This document shows positions 49,309 to 58,927 of a stretch of DNA of 64,000 bases, in pieces (position 1 is the first letter of the stretch; each line of letters begins with the position of its first letter). A model generated the notes under the pieces. It saw only the letters and a list, made by a program, of their open reading frames with translations, had not been told where the DNA came from and did no database searches. A program made the translations under genes and the position numbers. Source of the DNA: Paenibacillaceae bacterium (GTDB lineage Bacteria; Bacillota; Bacilli; Paenibacillales; NBRC-103111); NCBI GenBank assembly GCA_029256185.1, contig JAQSYI010000011.1, positions 221,272-285,271 on the forward strand, in the 5' to 3' direction.

Positions 49309-50757
49309 TCATAGAAGAGTAAACGCCTCAATCGGGTAATCGGGATCATCCCGGTAGTCGCGGAGCTCATCAATCCCGGTCTTGTGGTCAAGCAGCAGGC
49401 TGCGAAGCCGTCCCCGCTCGCAGGGAGGCCACTGGGGGAAGGCCTGCTGCGGGGAGCCGGAATGGATGAAGCTGATCCAGGCTTGGTGGATGCTATCGGC
49501 AAGCCCGGTCTCCTCGGAGGGGAATTGGTTATGCCAGACGAAGGCAAGCTCATTGCCGTGGGCAGCGCCAATATTCCCCGCCCGGTCGAACCGGTACAGC
49601 CACACCGGTGCTCCGGCTGAGCTGTAGGCTTGGGCTGTGCGGATGGCAGCCATCCTGTACATATAGTCGGTCAGCACGGCCTCCCATGCTCCCAGGTCTG
49701 TGTCCGCCTCTTCAATTGTACGTTGAGACAGGCGCTCGTAGGCCCTTCTCACAGCACCGGCATTGCTGCCGAACATGCTGTCAAGCAAGTGGACGGTGGG
49801 CTTGCCCAGGACTCCGCCGCCGGCCATAAACCCGGCCGTTTCATTGCGGGTGGTGCCGATGAGCAGGGCGGGCAACTGGTGCTTACGGGCGGCGAGGCCT
49901 TGAAGCGGCGGCTGATCGATGGTGATGCCGTCGATCACCGGACCGAACAGATGGACGCCGCGCAGGTCCTTCACCCAGGCGCCCTGGGCCGCCATCAGCC
50001 GGGAGACGGGGAGCTCAAGCAGCCTGTCTGCCTCCTGCGGCGTCCATCCCAGGGAGCCGATGAATGCTTCGGCAAGCTTGCCGGAGGTGCTGCGGTGGCG
50101 GATAGACTGAACGGAGCCGCTCATCAGAATGGCCTGATGAAATAAGCCTGCCGCCAGAGGGGAGCTCAGCAGTCCGCCTACGCATTTGGCTCCGGCGGAT
50201 TGTCCCATGATGGTTACGCGGCGGGGATCGCCGCCAAATCCGGAAATATTGGCCTGAATCCAGCGCAGCGCCTGAATCAGATCCAGAAGCCCGCAATTGC
50301 CGGAGGAGCGGTAGCCTTCTCCGAGAATGTGCCCCAGGTCAAGAAACCCCAGCACGCCCAGCCGGTAATTAACCGTAACTACTACAATATCGCCGTTCTC
50401 CGCAAAGGTTTTCCCGCTGTACAGAGGATTGGAGCCGGTGCCCGATACAAAGCCGCCCCCGTGGATATAGACCAGTACGGGCCGCGACTTCCGGTCGTTT
50501 TCCGGCGTCCAGATGTTCAGTGTCAAGCAATCCTCCGATTGCCGCGGATTATATGGAAGGGGATCGGGCTGGGGGGCCGTGGGGCCGAATTGATCGGCCA
50601 CGAATACGCCGCTCCAGGCTTCCGGCGGCTGCGGCGGCTGAAAACGTTGGGGCGGCTTCGCATACCTGATCCCATAGAAGGCTTTGATCCTCCCGTCTTC
50701 CGTTCCCTGCACCGTTCCGCCTTGCGTTTCCACGATTAATGACTGGTTAAGAGACAT
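49309..50757 (-). CDS. Type-B carboxylesterase/lipase
   Basis: The alpha/beta-hydrolase has the type-B signatures: 'EDCLTLNIWTPEND' near residue 70, oxyanion 'YIHGGGFVSGTG' near 98, and the nucleophile elbow 'TIMGQSAGAKCVGG' near 180 (Ser). Start choice: ATG 50757 lies 8 bp after GGGAGG (482 residues); an ATG at 50781 would place the ribosome site inside the gene. There is no signal peptide. It could remove acetyl or other ester groups from imported oligosaccharides, but pNB-esterases also act on unrelated esters. It is convergent with the GH57-like gene. Confidence 0.9.
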   Translation of the reverse strand: MSLNQSLIVETQGGTVQGTEDGRIKAFYGIRYAKPPQRFQPPQPPEAWSGVFVADQFGPTAPQPDPLPYNPRQSEDCLTLNIWTPENDRKSRPVLVYIHGGGFVSGTGSNPLYSGKTFAENGDIVVVTVNYRLGVLGFLDLGHILGEGYRSSGNCGLLDLIQALRWIQANISGFGGDPRRVTIMGQSAGAKCVGGLLSSPLAAGLFHQAILMSGSVQSIRHRSTSGKLAEAFIGSLGWTPQEADRLLELPVSRLMAAQGAWVKDLRGVHLFGPVIDGITIDQPPLQGLAARKHQLPALLIGTTRNETAGFMAGGGVLGKPTVHLLDSMFGSNAGAVRRAYERLSQRTIEEADTDLGAWEAVLTDYMYRMAAIRTAQAYSSAGAPVWLYRFDRAGNIGAAHGNELAFVWHNQFPSEETGLADSIHQAWISFIHSGSPQQAFPQWPPCERGRLRSLLLDHKTGIDELRDYRDDPDYPIEAFTLL

Positions 50758-50874
50758 GCTGTCATCCTCCCGGTTGTTCATTTAATGGCTGGTGTTGCAT
50801 TTATGATTCGCCAGAGTTTATAAGAGTTCGCAACTGCCGGCAACGGACCTGAAAGACGTTATCTGCTGGCCGAA

Positions 50875-50950
50875 TGTATATGAAATTTCGTATACAATGG
50901 CCCCGCCGGTGGCCGCGATGCTCCAATGTATGCGAAAAATCGAATACATT
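50875..50950. repeat. Pair of palindromes of the ATGTATNCGAAA type
   Basis: TGTATATGAAA-TTTCGTATACA (50875-50896) and AATGTATGCGA-N4-TCGAATACATT (50925-50950) are separated by 28 bp. The layout (two ~24-bp palindromes, ~30-bp spacer, A/T-rich centre) resembles half of a four-palindrome element with different arm sequence. It lies between two genes on the same strand. Confidence 0.65.
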
Positions 50951-51004
50951 CGCCCCAAGATGCAGGCGGCTGTGCCCCTTACAGGGGGCCCGCCAGCGGA
51001 ATGT

Positions 51005-51757
51005 CTAAAGGAGCATCAGGCAAGCCGCTGCGATGGGGGTCGCGATCATTCCCGTCTTAAGCAGCTTGGCCGGGGCGCGCTTGGTGAACTTGGCCCCGAT
51101 GTAGGAGCCGGTCATGGTCCCGGCCAGCACGGTGACAAGCAGCGAAAGGTCCAGGCTGCCTTCTCCATAATAGCCCAATCCTCCGGCTGCGGCGACAGGC
51201 AGGATGACCAGCATGGAGGTGCCGGCGGCAGTCCGCATCCCCAGGCCAAGCAGCAGCATCATGCCCACCTGAATGAAGGGGGTGGAGCCGATGCCGAAGG
51301 TGCCTGTCAGAAATCCCGTCACCAGACCCACAGCCACCGCGCACACAATGTACCGGGGGCCTCTGCTTCCTGCGGCAGCGGAGGATCGCTCCGGCGCCAG
51401 GGTCAGGCGCAGCCACAATACAATCGACGATAGCGTCAGCATCCCCGCCGTAAAATATTTCATGTAGGACGGGGAGATGGACAAGGCTACTCCCGAGCCG
51501 AACCAGGAGGCAACGGCGCCTGTCAGGCCGACGATCAGACCGCTCATGAGATCCGTATTTTTCTGGCGCAGCTGGCTCACAGTCCCGGATAAGGAGGTGA
51601 ACATCATCGCGGCCAGGGCGGTACCCATGGCTGTATGGACCGGGTAGCCGAAGCCTACGGTCAGAATCGCAATAATAAACCCCGAGCCGCCTGCTCCGAT
51701 AAACCCAAGCAGCATACCCACCAGCAGCATGACCAAAATAATTAGCAAGGTTGTCAA
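51005..51757 (-). CDS. TauE/SafE (TSUP) family membrane transporter
   Basis: The 250-residue protein has seven to eight membrane helices and the TSUP pattern: 'GFIGAGGSGFIIAIL' near residue 18 and its repeat 'LTGTFGIGSTPFIQVGMMLL' near 155. Family members export sulfite, sulfoacetate or other organic anions. Within a sugar locus it might export an acidic by-product of uronate breakdown; no sulfatase gene is nearby to support a sulfite role. It stands alone between the esterase gene and the YesMN genes. Confidence 0.9.
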   Translation of the reverse strand: MTTLLIILVMLLVGMLLGFIGAGGSGFIIAILTVGFGYPVHTAMGTALAAMMFTSLSGTVSQLRQKNTDLMSGLIVGLTGAVASWFGSGVALSISPSYMKYFTAGMLTLSSIVLWLRLTLAPERSSAAAGSRGPRYIVCAVAVGLVTGFLTGTFGIGSTPFIQVGMMLLLGLGMRTAAGTSMLVILPVAAAGGLGYYGEGSLDLSLLVTVLAGTMTGSYIGAKFTKRAPAKLLKTGMIATPIAAACLMLL

Positions 51758-52002
51758 GCTTTATTCATTCCTTTCGCTTTTCCGGCAGCGGCGGCAGTTC
51801 TTCCGTACCTCCTGAGTGTAAATGGGATTATTTATGCTGTCTAATGTATTATTTTAATCGGATTGATGCATAAAAGGCATTAAGGCTTTTTCGCAGACTG
51901 CCGCTGCTGAACGCCTTGATTTCTGTGGCAGATTTGATAGACTTACATCAACGGTCCTGCAAAAGGCTTACGGTTCTTTGCGGCCGCCGGAAGGAGGATA
52001 CG

Positions 52003-53793
52003 ATGGCGCTGCGTACTAAACCGTTTATATCCATCCGCGGCAAGCTGATGGTGACGTTTTTGTTTTTTGTGGTTATTCCCACTATGCTCATCTTCTGGAG
52101 CTATGCCCGTTCCTCCAAGGAGGCGGTGGCCAACGGCGTCTATTCCGCCAACCAGGAGCTGGTTGACCGGTCCGCCCAGACCGCTAACGATGTGGCAGAT
52201 CGGATGGTTAAAGCGCTTTCCTTGCTTGAATTGGATCTTCAGGAATATTATGGGGAGGGCTTCTCCAATTGGACCACAGACTATGGAGACTATTACAAGG
52301 TGGCCACGCTGCAAAAACGGATGTCCACCATCCGCGATCTGCTCCTGGATTCCGGCTCCTTTCTCATCTTCTCCGATTTTAAGGAGATGGCGGTCTCCAC
52401 GCTGAATACCTTCGATATGAGGCGGAACTTTAGCGTTTTTCAGGCCGAGCCCTGGTACCTCCAGGGAAAGGAAAACAAGGGCTTTCCCCAATGGTTCCTC
52501 CCATTCCTGCTTGACCGCTCCATCGGGTACACCGGAACCGGGCAGGAGGGAGGCTACCTGGCCTTATCCCGGTCCATCCACGATATAAAGGTGACCTTCG
52601 ATTTCGGCGTGGCGCTGATCGGCGTTCCGGTGGAAACCGCCTTCGCCCAGTCCCCCGCCAGGCAGGAGGGGCTGCTTCCTCCGCTCCTGCTGTGGGACGG
52701 CCGCCACACCGTCAGCGACTCCCAGGGGAACAGGGTCATCGAGCTGGGCGCCGACGAAATGAACGAGCTGCAGCAGGGACCGGCGGTCATCAAGCATCTC
52801 CGCGACGCTAACGGCCAGCTGTATATGGTCAATGTGTCGGAAATACCCGAGCTGGGCATGTCCATTCTCCGGCCGGTGCCGGAGAAGCAATTTCTGGAGG
52901 ACCTGGAGAAGCGCATGAGCCGCTCCGTGTTTTCCATTCTGGCCGTGTTTGGCCTGGGCATCCTCATCTTCGTCCTGTTCCTGATCCGCTTCACCAGCCC
53001 CATCGCCGCTCTGCTCCGCTCCATGAAGCAGGTGGGCACCGGAGATTTCCGCACCTCGGTGCAGGTGAGGGGGAATGACGAAATCGCCCTGCTGGGCAAT
53101 AATTTCAACCGGATGGTTATCCGGCTGTCCGAGCTGGTGCAGCGGCTGGAGGAGGAGCAAAGGCTGAAGGAGGAGGCCAACTTCCAGTCCTTGCAGGCCC
53201 AGATCAATCCCCATTTTCTGTTCAATACGCTGAACTCCATCAAGCTGATGGCCATGCTGTCCAACACCAACCGCAATGTCAGCAACATGATTACCGCTCT
53301 GGGCAAGCTGCTGGAGTTCTCCATGAAATTCAACCAGCGCTTTGTGACCCTGGGGCAGGAGCTGGAGTATCTGGAGCTGTATATGGCCCTGCAGAAAATG
53401 CGCTTCCAGGACCAGATCGAGATCGAGGTCCGGGTTCCGGAGGAGTTAAAGGAGATGTACGTGCTTAAATTCAGCCTCCAGCCGCTGGTGGAGAACAGCA
53501 TTGTCCACGGCGGCAAGCTGCCCCTCCATATTGCCATCGGCGCGGAAGCCGTCAGCGGCGAGCTGCGGGTGTCCATCCAAGACGACGGCAACGGGGTTAC
53601 GGAGGAGCAGCTGGTGGATATTATGGACAGGCTGGAGCAATCCAACGCCCAATACAGCGGCATCGGCATCTCCAATGTGGACAGGCGGATCAAGCTGTAC
53701 TTTGGGACAGGCTACGGTGTAACTCTCCGCCGGGTGGAGAGCGGAGGCTTGGAGGCCATTATCAAATACCCTTTGCGGAAGGAGGCGCCCTGA
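52003..53793 (+). CDS. YesM-like sensor histidine kinase
   Basis: From ATG 52003 (AAGGAGG 5 bp upstream) the protein has 596 residues: a membrane helix near 15-35, an extracellular sensor of about 250 residues, a second helix near 305-328, a HAMP domain, a His_kinase domain with 'QINPHFLFNTLNSIKLMAML' (phospho-accepting His) and an HATPase domain ('LVENSIVHGG', 'GIGISNVDRRI'). This is the LytS/YesM type that senses sugars or their binding proteins. It overlaps the response regulator by one base (TGATG), so both are translated together. It lies directly upstream of the second importer operon, its probable target. Confidence 0.93.
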   Translation: MALRTKPFISIRGKLMVTFLFFVVIPTMLIFWSYARSSKEAVANGVYSANQELVDRSAQTANDVADRMVKALSLLELDLQEYYGEGFSNWTTDYGDYYKVATLQKRMSTIRDLLLDSGSFLIFSDFKEMAVSTLNTFDMRRNFSVFQAEPWYLQGKENKGFPQWFLPFLLDRSIGYTGTGQEGGYLALSRSIHDIKVTFDFGVALIGVPVETAFAQSPARQEGLLPPLLLWDGRHTVSDSQGNRVIELGADEMNELQQGPAVIKHLRDANGQLYMVNVSEIPELGMSILRPVPEKQFLEDLEKRMSRSVFSILAVFGLGILIFVLFLIRFTSPIAALLRSMKQVGTGDFRTSVQVRGNDEIALLGNNFNRMVIRLSELVQRLEEEQRLKEEANFQSLQAQINPHFLFNTLNSIKLMAMLSNTNRNVSNMITALGKLLEFSMKFNQRFVTLGQELEYLELYMALQKMRFQDQIEIEVRVPEELKEMYVLKFSLQPLVENSIVHGGKLPLHIAIGAEAVSGELRVSIQDDGNGVTEEQLVDIMDRLEQSNAQYSGIGISNVDRRIKLYFGTGYGVTLRRVESGGLEAIIKYPLRKEAP

Positions 53794-55394
53794 TGACGCG
53801 GATTTTGATTGTGGACGATGAAATATTGGTCCGGCTGTCCCTGAAAACTCTGATCCCCTGGTCTGAGCACGGCTTCGAGATCGTGGGCGAGGCAAGGAAC
53901 GGGAAGGAGGCGCTGGAGCTGCTGGAAAAGGACCCCTGCCACATTGTGCTGACGGATATCCGCATGCCGGATATGGACGGACTGGAGCTGATTTCCCGCA
54001 TCCGCGAAAAATGGCCGTATACCCGCTGCCTGATCTTGTCCAATCATAATGACTTCGAGTATGTGCGCAAGGCGCTGCGGCTGGGGGCTGTGGATTATCT
54101 GCTGAAGCTGGCCTGGGTTCCGGAGGAGCTTCTGGAGAAGTGCAAGCGGCTGCAGTCCGAATTTCGCCAGGAGGAGGAGGATCTGGAGGAAAAGCACCGG
54201 GCCGCCTTCCAATTGGAGCGGCTCTCCCGGGAAGCCCGGGAGAAGCTGCTGCGGGACCTGCTGACCAAGCATACCAGCAAGCTGGAAATTGCCAATTCCC
54301 TGGCGGGTCTGGAATTCGACTTTGAGACCTCCCGCTTCCGGGTGGCGGCGGTGGCCATCGACAGTTATGAGCGGGTGCTGGAGGAGGACCGCTACCAGAG
54401 TGAGCAGCTTCTGAATTACACGGTAGCCAATATCCTTAATGAAATGGTGCGCAAAAACGGCGGTGGCGAGCTGGTGGAGGTAGGCAACGGTCGGTTTGCC
54501 CTGCTGTCCTCGGCAATAACAGAGGAGCTGCTGAAGCAGCTGCAGCAGGTGGCGGAGACCTATGCCAAGGTCACGCTCAGCTTCGGGGTGTCCCGGGAGC
54601 ACCGCGAGATGTTCGGGCTGCACCATGCTTTTGCGGAGGCGGAGGAGACGCTGCAGAAGCGGTTTTTCCGGGGCGGCGGAACCCTTCTGTTCGCCGATGC
54701 CCCGCCCCGCCGGGCAGCAGGGGAGCCGGTTCGCCTGGTTGCGGCCAATGCGGCAGGCTGGCTGAGGCTGTTCGAGTCCCGGCAGACGGAAGCGATTCTG
54801 CCGGAGCTCGCCGCATGGCACAGCCAATGGGCCCAAGCGGAGGAGCTGCCGCCTGCGGAGGTGCGCGACGAATGGCTCCACCTGCTGGTGCTGCTGAACA
54901 AATCCCTGGAATCTGACCGCAAGGATATTTATTCGGTACCCGCCTATCTGGACCAGTATCCCTTCGAGGTGGTCCGCAACAGCGAGACGCTGTCCGAAAT
55001 CCATGAATGGTTCTCCGGCTGGCTCACGCAAACCATGACCTATGTGAAGGAAACGGCGGGCGCCAGACTGCGGCCGGAAATCCAGGCGGTGCTGGATATC
55101 ATCCAACAGGAATATCATACCCAGCTGAAGGTTTCCGATATCGCCCGGCGGGTGGGCTTTGCCGAGAACTACCTGAGCGTGCTGTTCCGCAAGGAAACCG
55201 GGGAGAAGATCGTGGACACGCTGACTGCCGTCCGCATGAAAAAAGCCCGGGAGCTCCTGCTTGATCCCGGACTGAAAATTTATGAAATCTCGGAAATGGT
55301 GGGGTATACGGATTCCAACCATTTCAGCAAATACTTCAAGAAAATCGAAGGAGTCTTTCCTCTGGAATTCAGGAAAATGGCGCTGGGCAAGTAG
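53793..55394 (+). CDS. YesN-like response regulator
   Basis: The 533-residue protein has a receiver domain (residues 1-120; 'ILIVDDEILVR', phospho-accepting Asp55 in 'LTDIRMPDMDG'), a middle region of about 290 residues, and a C-terminal AraC DNA-binding domain from about 430 ('KVSDIARRVGFAENYLSVLF', 'ISEMVGYTDSNHFSKYFKKI'). The start codon overlaps the kinase stop codon. It should activate the downstream permease-binding-protein operon after phosphorylation by the YesM partner. Confidence 0.93.
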   Translation: MTRILIVDDEILVRLSLKTLIPWSEHGFEIVGEARNGKEALELLEKDPCHIVLTDIRMPDMDGLELISRIREKWPYTRCLILSNHNDFEYVRKALRLGAVDYLLKLAWVPEELLEKCKRLQSEFRQEEEDLEEKHRAAFQLERLSREAREKLLRDLLTKHTSKLEIANSLAGLEFDFETSRFRVAAVAIDSYERVLEEDRYQSEQLLNYTVANILNEMVRKNGGGELVEVGNGRFALLSSAITEELLKQLQQVAETYAKVTLSFGVSREHREMFGLHHAFAEAEETLQKRFFRGGGTLLFADAPPRRAAGEPVRLVAANAAGWLRLFESRQTEAILPELAAWHSQWAQAEELPPAEVRDEWLHLLVLLNKSLESDRKDIYSVPAYLDQYPFEVVRNSETLSEIHEWFSGWLTQTMTYVKETAGARLRPEIQAVLDIIQQEYHTQLKVSDIARRVGFAENYLSVLFRKETGEKIVDTLTAVRMKKARELLLDPGLKIYEISEMVGYTDSNHFSKYFKKIEGVFPLEFRKMALGK

Positions 55395-55515
55395 GCCTGG
55401 CAATCCCGGCCACGGCGGCAGGCGGGCGGTGCGGCGGACGGATGGTAGGCGGCAGGCAGCAGGTGGGCGACAGGTAGAAGTAGGCAGGCGGTGCGGCAGA
55501 CGGAAGATTCTGCGG

Positions 55516-55580
55516 AGCCGCCCCTCAAAGTGTCTGGAATAAGCATCGAAGGCAAAGGCTCCACTTTGTGGGGCTCTTTT
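55516..55580 (+). terminator. Terminator after yesMN
   Basis: AGCCGCCCCTCAAAGTG pairs with CACTTTGTGGGGCT (55562-55575; two mismatches) across a ~30-base loop, followed by CTTTT. Short GGCAGGCGG-type repeats (55405-55503) precede it. Confidence 0.7.
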
Positions 55581-55674
55581 GCTTTTTCGAAGGAATTCAC
55601 GGCTTTTGCTGAGATTATGCCATAGAGACTGCATGCAACATCCCCTATACTGGTATTGAGGGGAGATGAGACTA

Positions 55675-56568
55675 GTGAATTGGACACACCGTTCGAAAGA
55701 AAATATGGCGGGCTACTTGTTTATCCTGCCCAATCTGCTTGGTTTTGCAGTATTTATATTATTGCCCCTGATATTCAGCCTTATTCTGGTCTTCACGGAC
55801 TGGAATTATCTGAAGGGGCTGGAGGGACTGGTTTTTACCGGCTTGGACAACATCAAGAAAGTGCTGCAGGATGAGCTGGTGCTGAAATCGTTGAAGAATA
55901 ACGTCATTTTCTCCGCTGTCAGCGTGCCTGTGGCGATGCTCCTGGGGCTGCTTTTCGCCACAGCGTTGAACAAATACGTGTATATGAAAAGCCTGGTGCG
56001 GACGCTGATTTTTCTGCCGTACATGAGCAGTCTGGTGGCCGTTTCCGTAGTATGGCGGGTGCTCTACAATCCCTCCCAAGGCCCGATCAACGCCTTCCTG
56101 CGGTCCATCGGCTTCGAGAATCCGCCGGGCTGGCTGTCCAGTCCCAGGTACGCCCTGTTCGCCGTCATTGTAATGGCCGTCTGGACCTATATCGGCTACG
56201 CCATGGTGCTGTATCTGGCAGGCCTGCAGGGAATTTCCAAGGATCTGTACGAGGCCTCGGAAATCGACGGAGCCACTGGTCTGCAGCGGTTTATGTCCAT
56301 TACCGTTCCGCTGCTCAAGCCCACCAGCTTCCTGATCGCCATTACCCTGATTATCGCCTCCTTCCAGGTATTCGCCTCGGTCCAGGTGATGACCAACGGC
56401 GGCCCGATGAAATCCACCTTCGTCCTGGCCCTCCACATTTATACGGAGGCGTTTGAGTTCAAGCATATGAGCTATGCGGCGACGGTTTCCTGGGTGCTGT
56501 TCCTGATGATTTTTGCGGTAACAATGATACAGTGGAGGGGGCAGAAAAAATGGCAGGATCAGTTCTAA
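55675..56568 (+). CDS. Sugar ABC transporter permease, MalF/UgpA type
   Basis: The ~297-residue protein has six membrane helices and an EAA loop ('DLYEASEIDGATGLQRFMSI', near residue 200). The GTG at 55675 lies about 9 bp after GAGGGGAG, whereas the ATG at 55666 is only 1-3 bp away, so GTG is preferred. It is first in a three-gene CUT1 importer operon and overlaps the next permease by 19 bp. Confidence 0.92.
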   Translation: MNWTHRSKENMAGYLFILPNLLGFAVFILLPLIFSLILVFTDWNYLKGLEGLVFTGLDNIKKVLQDELVLKSLKNNVIFSAVSVPVAMLLGLLFATALNKYVYMKSLVRTLIFLPYMSSLVAVSVVWRVLYNPSQGPINAFLRSIGFENPPGWLSSPRYALFAVIVMAVWTYIGYAMVLYLAGLQGISKDLYEASEIDGATGLQRFMSITVPLLKPTSFLIAITLIIASFQVFASVQVMTNGGPMKSTFVLALHIYTEAFEFKHMSYAATVSWVLFLMIFAVTMIQWRGQKKWQDQF

Positions 56569-57431
56569 CCGAAAAAAGGCCCCTGGTCCGGGCCATATCC
56601 CAGCCGGAGAGGAAGCGTCTCCTCAAGCTCGTCCTGACCCTTGTGTTTCTCGGCGTGGGCATTCTGATGGTGCTTCCCTTCCTGTGGATGATGTCCGCCT
56701 CCTTCAAAAACTCGGCGGATATCTTCAAGTATCCCATCCAGTGGATTCCCGAATCGTGGAATTGGTCCAACTACCAGCAGGTGTGGACGGGCAGGGCGTC
56801 CTTTGCAATCTTTTACCAAAACTCCATTAAAATTACCTTCTTCCAGGTGCTGGGCTCTCTGGTCACCAGCTCTCTGGCAGGCTTCGCCTTTGCCAAGCTG
56901 AACTTCAAATTCAAGGAGGGCGTCTTCCTCCTTTACCTGGCCACCATGATTATTCCGCCCCAGGTGCTGTTCGTCCCGCGTTTTATCCTGTTCGATCAAT
57001 TGGGACTGGTGAACACCCATTTGGCCATTATTCTGCCGGGGATGTTTACGGTGCTGGGCACCTTTATTATGCGGCAGTTCTTCAGCACCTTGCCCAATGA
57101 ACTGCTGGAGGCCAGCAAGGTGGACGGCGCGGGCTATTGGCGGATGTACTGGCAGATTTGCTTGCCGCTGACCAAGCCGGCGCTGGTCACTCTGCTGATC
57201 CTGACCTTCACCTGGCACTGGAACGAATACGAGAATCCGCTGATTTTGCTGCGGGACCAAAAATTATTTACCATTCCGCTGGGACTCACCAGTTATATGG
57301 ATGAAAACGGCACAAACTATCCCTTGATTATGGCAGCCTCCTGTTCGGCGCTGCTGCCTCTCATCGCCATCGTCTCCATCTGCCAGCGCTGGTTTGTGGA
57401 AGGCATCGCCAGCACCGGCCTGAAGGGCTGA
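56550..57431 (+). CDS. Sugar ABC transporter permease, MalG/UgpE type
   Basis: The 293-residue protein has six membrane helices and an EAA loop ('ELLEASKVDGAGYWRMYWQI', near residue 190). Start is ATG 56550, 8 bp after GGAGGGGG. Partner of the upstream permease. Confidence 0.93.
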   Translation: MAGSVLTEKRPLVRAISQPERKRLLKLVLTLVFLGVGILMVLPFLWMMSASFKNSADIFKYPIQWIPESWNWSNYQQVWTGRASFAIFYQNSIKITFFQVLGSLVTSSLAGFAFAKLNFKFKEGVFLLYLATMIIPPQVLFVPRFILFDQLGLVNTHLAIILPGMFTVLGTFIMRQFFSTLPNELLEASKVDGAGYWRMYWQICLPLTKPALVTLLILTFTWHWNEYENPLILLRDQKLFTIPLGLTSYMDENGTNYPLIMAASCSALLPLIAIVSICQRWFVEGIASTGLKG

Positions 57432-57481
57432 TCCCAACGGTTTCACAGGCATGATCATTATATATTTAAGGGGGATTTTCG

Positions 57482-58846
57482 ATGAAAAAGATTGTACCGT
57501 TCACTCTGGCCACACTTCTGGCCTCCTCGGCTCTGCTCGGCGCCTGCGGCAATGATGACGGGGCCCAGAACAGCGGCAGCGCAGCTCCTGCCGGGTCGCC
57601 CGGGTCCAGCACCGCCGCCAAGCCGTCGGAGCCGGTGAAGCTCCGCTTCTGGGGAGGAGTTCCGCCGGAATCCGGCCCGCAGACTGTGATCGACAAGTGG
57701 AACCAGGCCAACAAGGATATCCAGGTGGAGTATATCCGCTTTGTCAATGACGAGCAGGGCAACACCAAGCTGGATACCGCCCTTCTGTCCACCAACGATG
57801 CGCCCGATCTCTATGTATCCTACAGCGCCGCCAATGTGGACCGCCGCACCAAGGCGGGCATGGCCGAGCCGCTGGAGGAGCTGATGACGAAGGCTAACTT
57901 TAACGTGGAAGAGGTTATCGGAACCAGCAATATCATGAAGTCCGACGGCAAAATCCATTACCTGCCGGCGGCGGTCAGCCCGCAGATTGTCCTGTTCAAC
58001 AAGGCTTCTCTGGATGCCGTAGGGGAGAAGGTGCCCACTACAGGCTGGACCTGGGATGATTTTGCCGGCTTGGCCCAAAAAATGAACAAGCCCGGACAAT
58101 ACGGCGCCTTCTTCATCCCGGGCTGGGAGCCGATCGCCTATGATATGTCCATCACCGCCAAGCCTACCGATGTGTACTACGGCGATGACGGCCTGTCCAC
58201 CTTTACGTCGCTGCCTTCCTTCAAGAAGGGGCTGGAGCTGCAAAAATCACTGATCGACGCCAAGGCCACCTATCCGTATGCGGAGGCGGCCACCAACAAG
58301 CTGCAGCCGCAGGATGAGCTGCTTAACGGCAAAGCGGCCATGGTCTTTACCGGCACCTATATGATCCGCTACATCAAGGACGAAAAGGCGTATCCCAACC
58401 GTGATTTCCAGGTCTCCTTCGCCCCCATTCCGCAATATGAGCGGGGAAACAAGGTGAATTCCGGCGGCCCCGGGGACTTCATGTCCATCAACCCGAAGAG
58501 CGCCAACAAGGAAGCGGCCATGAAGTTCCTGGCCTGGTATCTGACAGAAGGCAACCAGGATATGATTCCCGGCGGACGGATTCCCTCCAACAAGAAGGCC
58601 GATATGAACCAAATCGCCGAACAGCTGATCGGGGACGCAGGCAAATACTTCGACAAGGAATCTCTGGTCAGCACCTTGAAGGCGGATGTGACCTACAGGG
58701 TATTCAGCAAAACCACGGCCCAGCCGGAAATCCGCAAGGCGTTTATGGAGGAAGCGGAGAAGTATTTCCTGAACGCCCAATCCGTGGACAAAGCGCTGGA
58801 GAATATGAAGAAGCGGGCCGACGAAGCCATTAAGGCAGTCAAGTAG
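57482..58846 (+). CDS. Extracellular sugar-binding lipoprotein, family 1
   Basis: The 454-residue protein has a lipoprotein signal MKKIVPFTLATLLASSALLG ending in AC (lipid-bearing Cys22), a Ser/Gly/Pro linker and a family-1 solute-binding domain ('LRFWGGVPPESGPQTVIDKW', 'DAPDLYVSYSAANVD'). AAGGGGG precedes the ATG. It serves the two permeases upstream. No ATPase gene lies in the operon; family knowledge says a shared MsmX-type ATPase usually energises such importers. Confidence 0.93.
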   Translation: MKKIVPFTLATLLASSALLGACGNDDGAQNSGSAAPAGSPGSSTAAKPSEPVKLRFWGGVPPESGPQTVIDKWNQANKDIQVEYIRFVNDEQGNTKLDTALLSTNDAPDLYVSYSAANVDRRTKAGMAEPLEELMTKANFNVEEVIGTSNIMKSDGKIHYLPAAVSPQIVLFNKASLDAVGEKVPTTGWTWDDFAGLAQKMNKPGQYGAFFIPGWEPIAYDMSITAKPTDVYYGDDGLSTFTSLPSFKKGLELQKSLIDAKATYPYAEAATNKLQPQDELLNGKAAMVFTGTYMIRYIKDEKAYPNRDFQVSFAPIPQYERGNKVNSGGPGDFMSINPKSANKEAAMKFLAWYLTEGNQDMIPGGRIPSNKKADMNQIAEQLIGDAGKYFDKESLVSTLKADVTYRVFSKTTAQPEIRKAFMEEAEKYFLNAQSVDKALENMKKRADEAIKAVK

Positions 58847-58855
58847 CTACCCGCA

Positions 58856-58887
58856 AGGCCGGATCATGCCATGTTATGATCCGGCCT
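58856..58887 (+). terminator. Intercistronic hairpin after the binding-protein gene
   Basis: GGCCGGATCAT (58857-58867) pairs with ATGATCCGGCC (58876-58886), with one further A-T pair. There is no T-tract, so it may only slow transcription or protect the mRNA end of the abundant binding-protein message. Confidence 0.65.
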
Positions 58888-58927
58888 GCGGCTTGGTTTC
58901 TGCTATTTCGCAAAAGGAGAGATTGTC

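Noticed and set aside
53712..55634. 640-residue minus-strand frame opposite the YesN gene
   Set aside because: Antisense shadow; the plus strand carries an unmistakable receiver and AraC domain.
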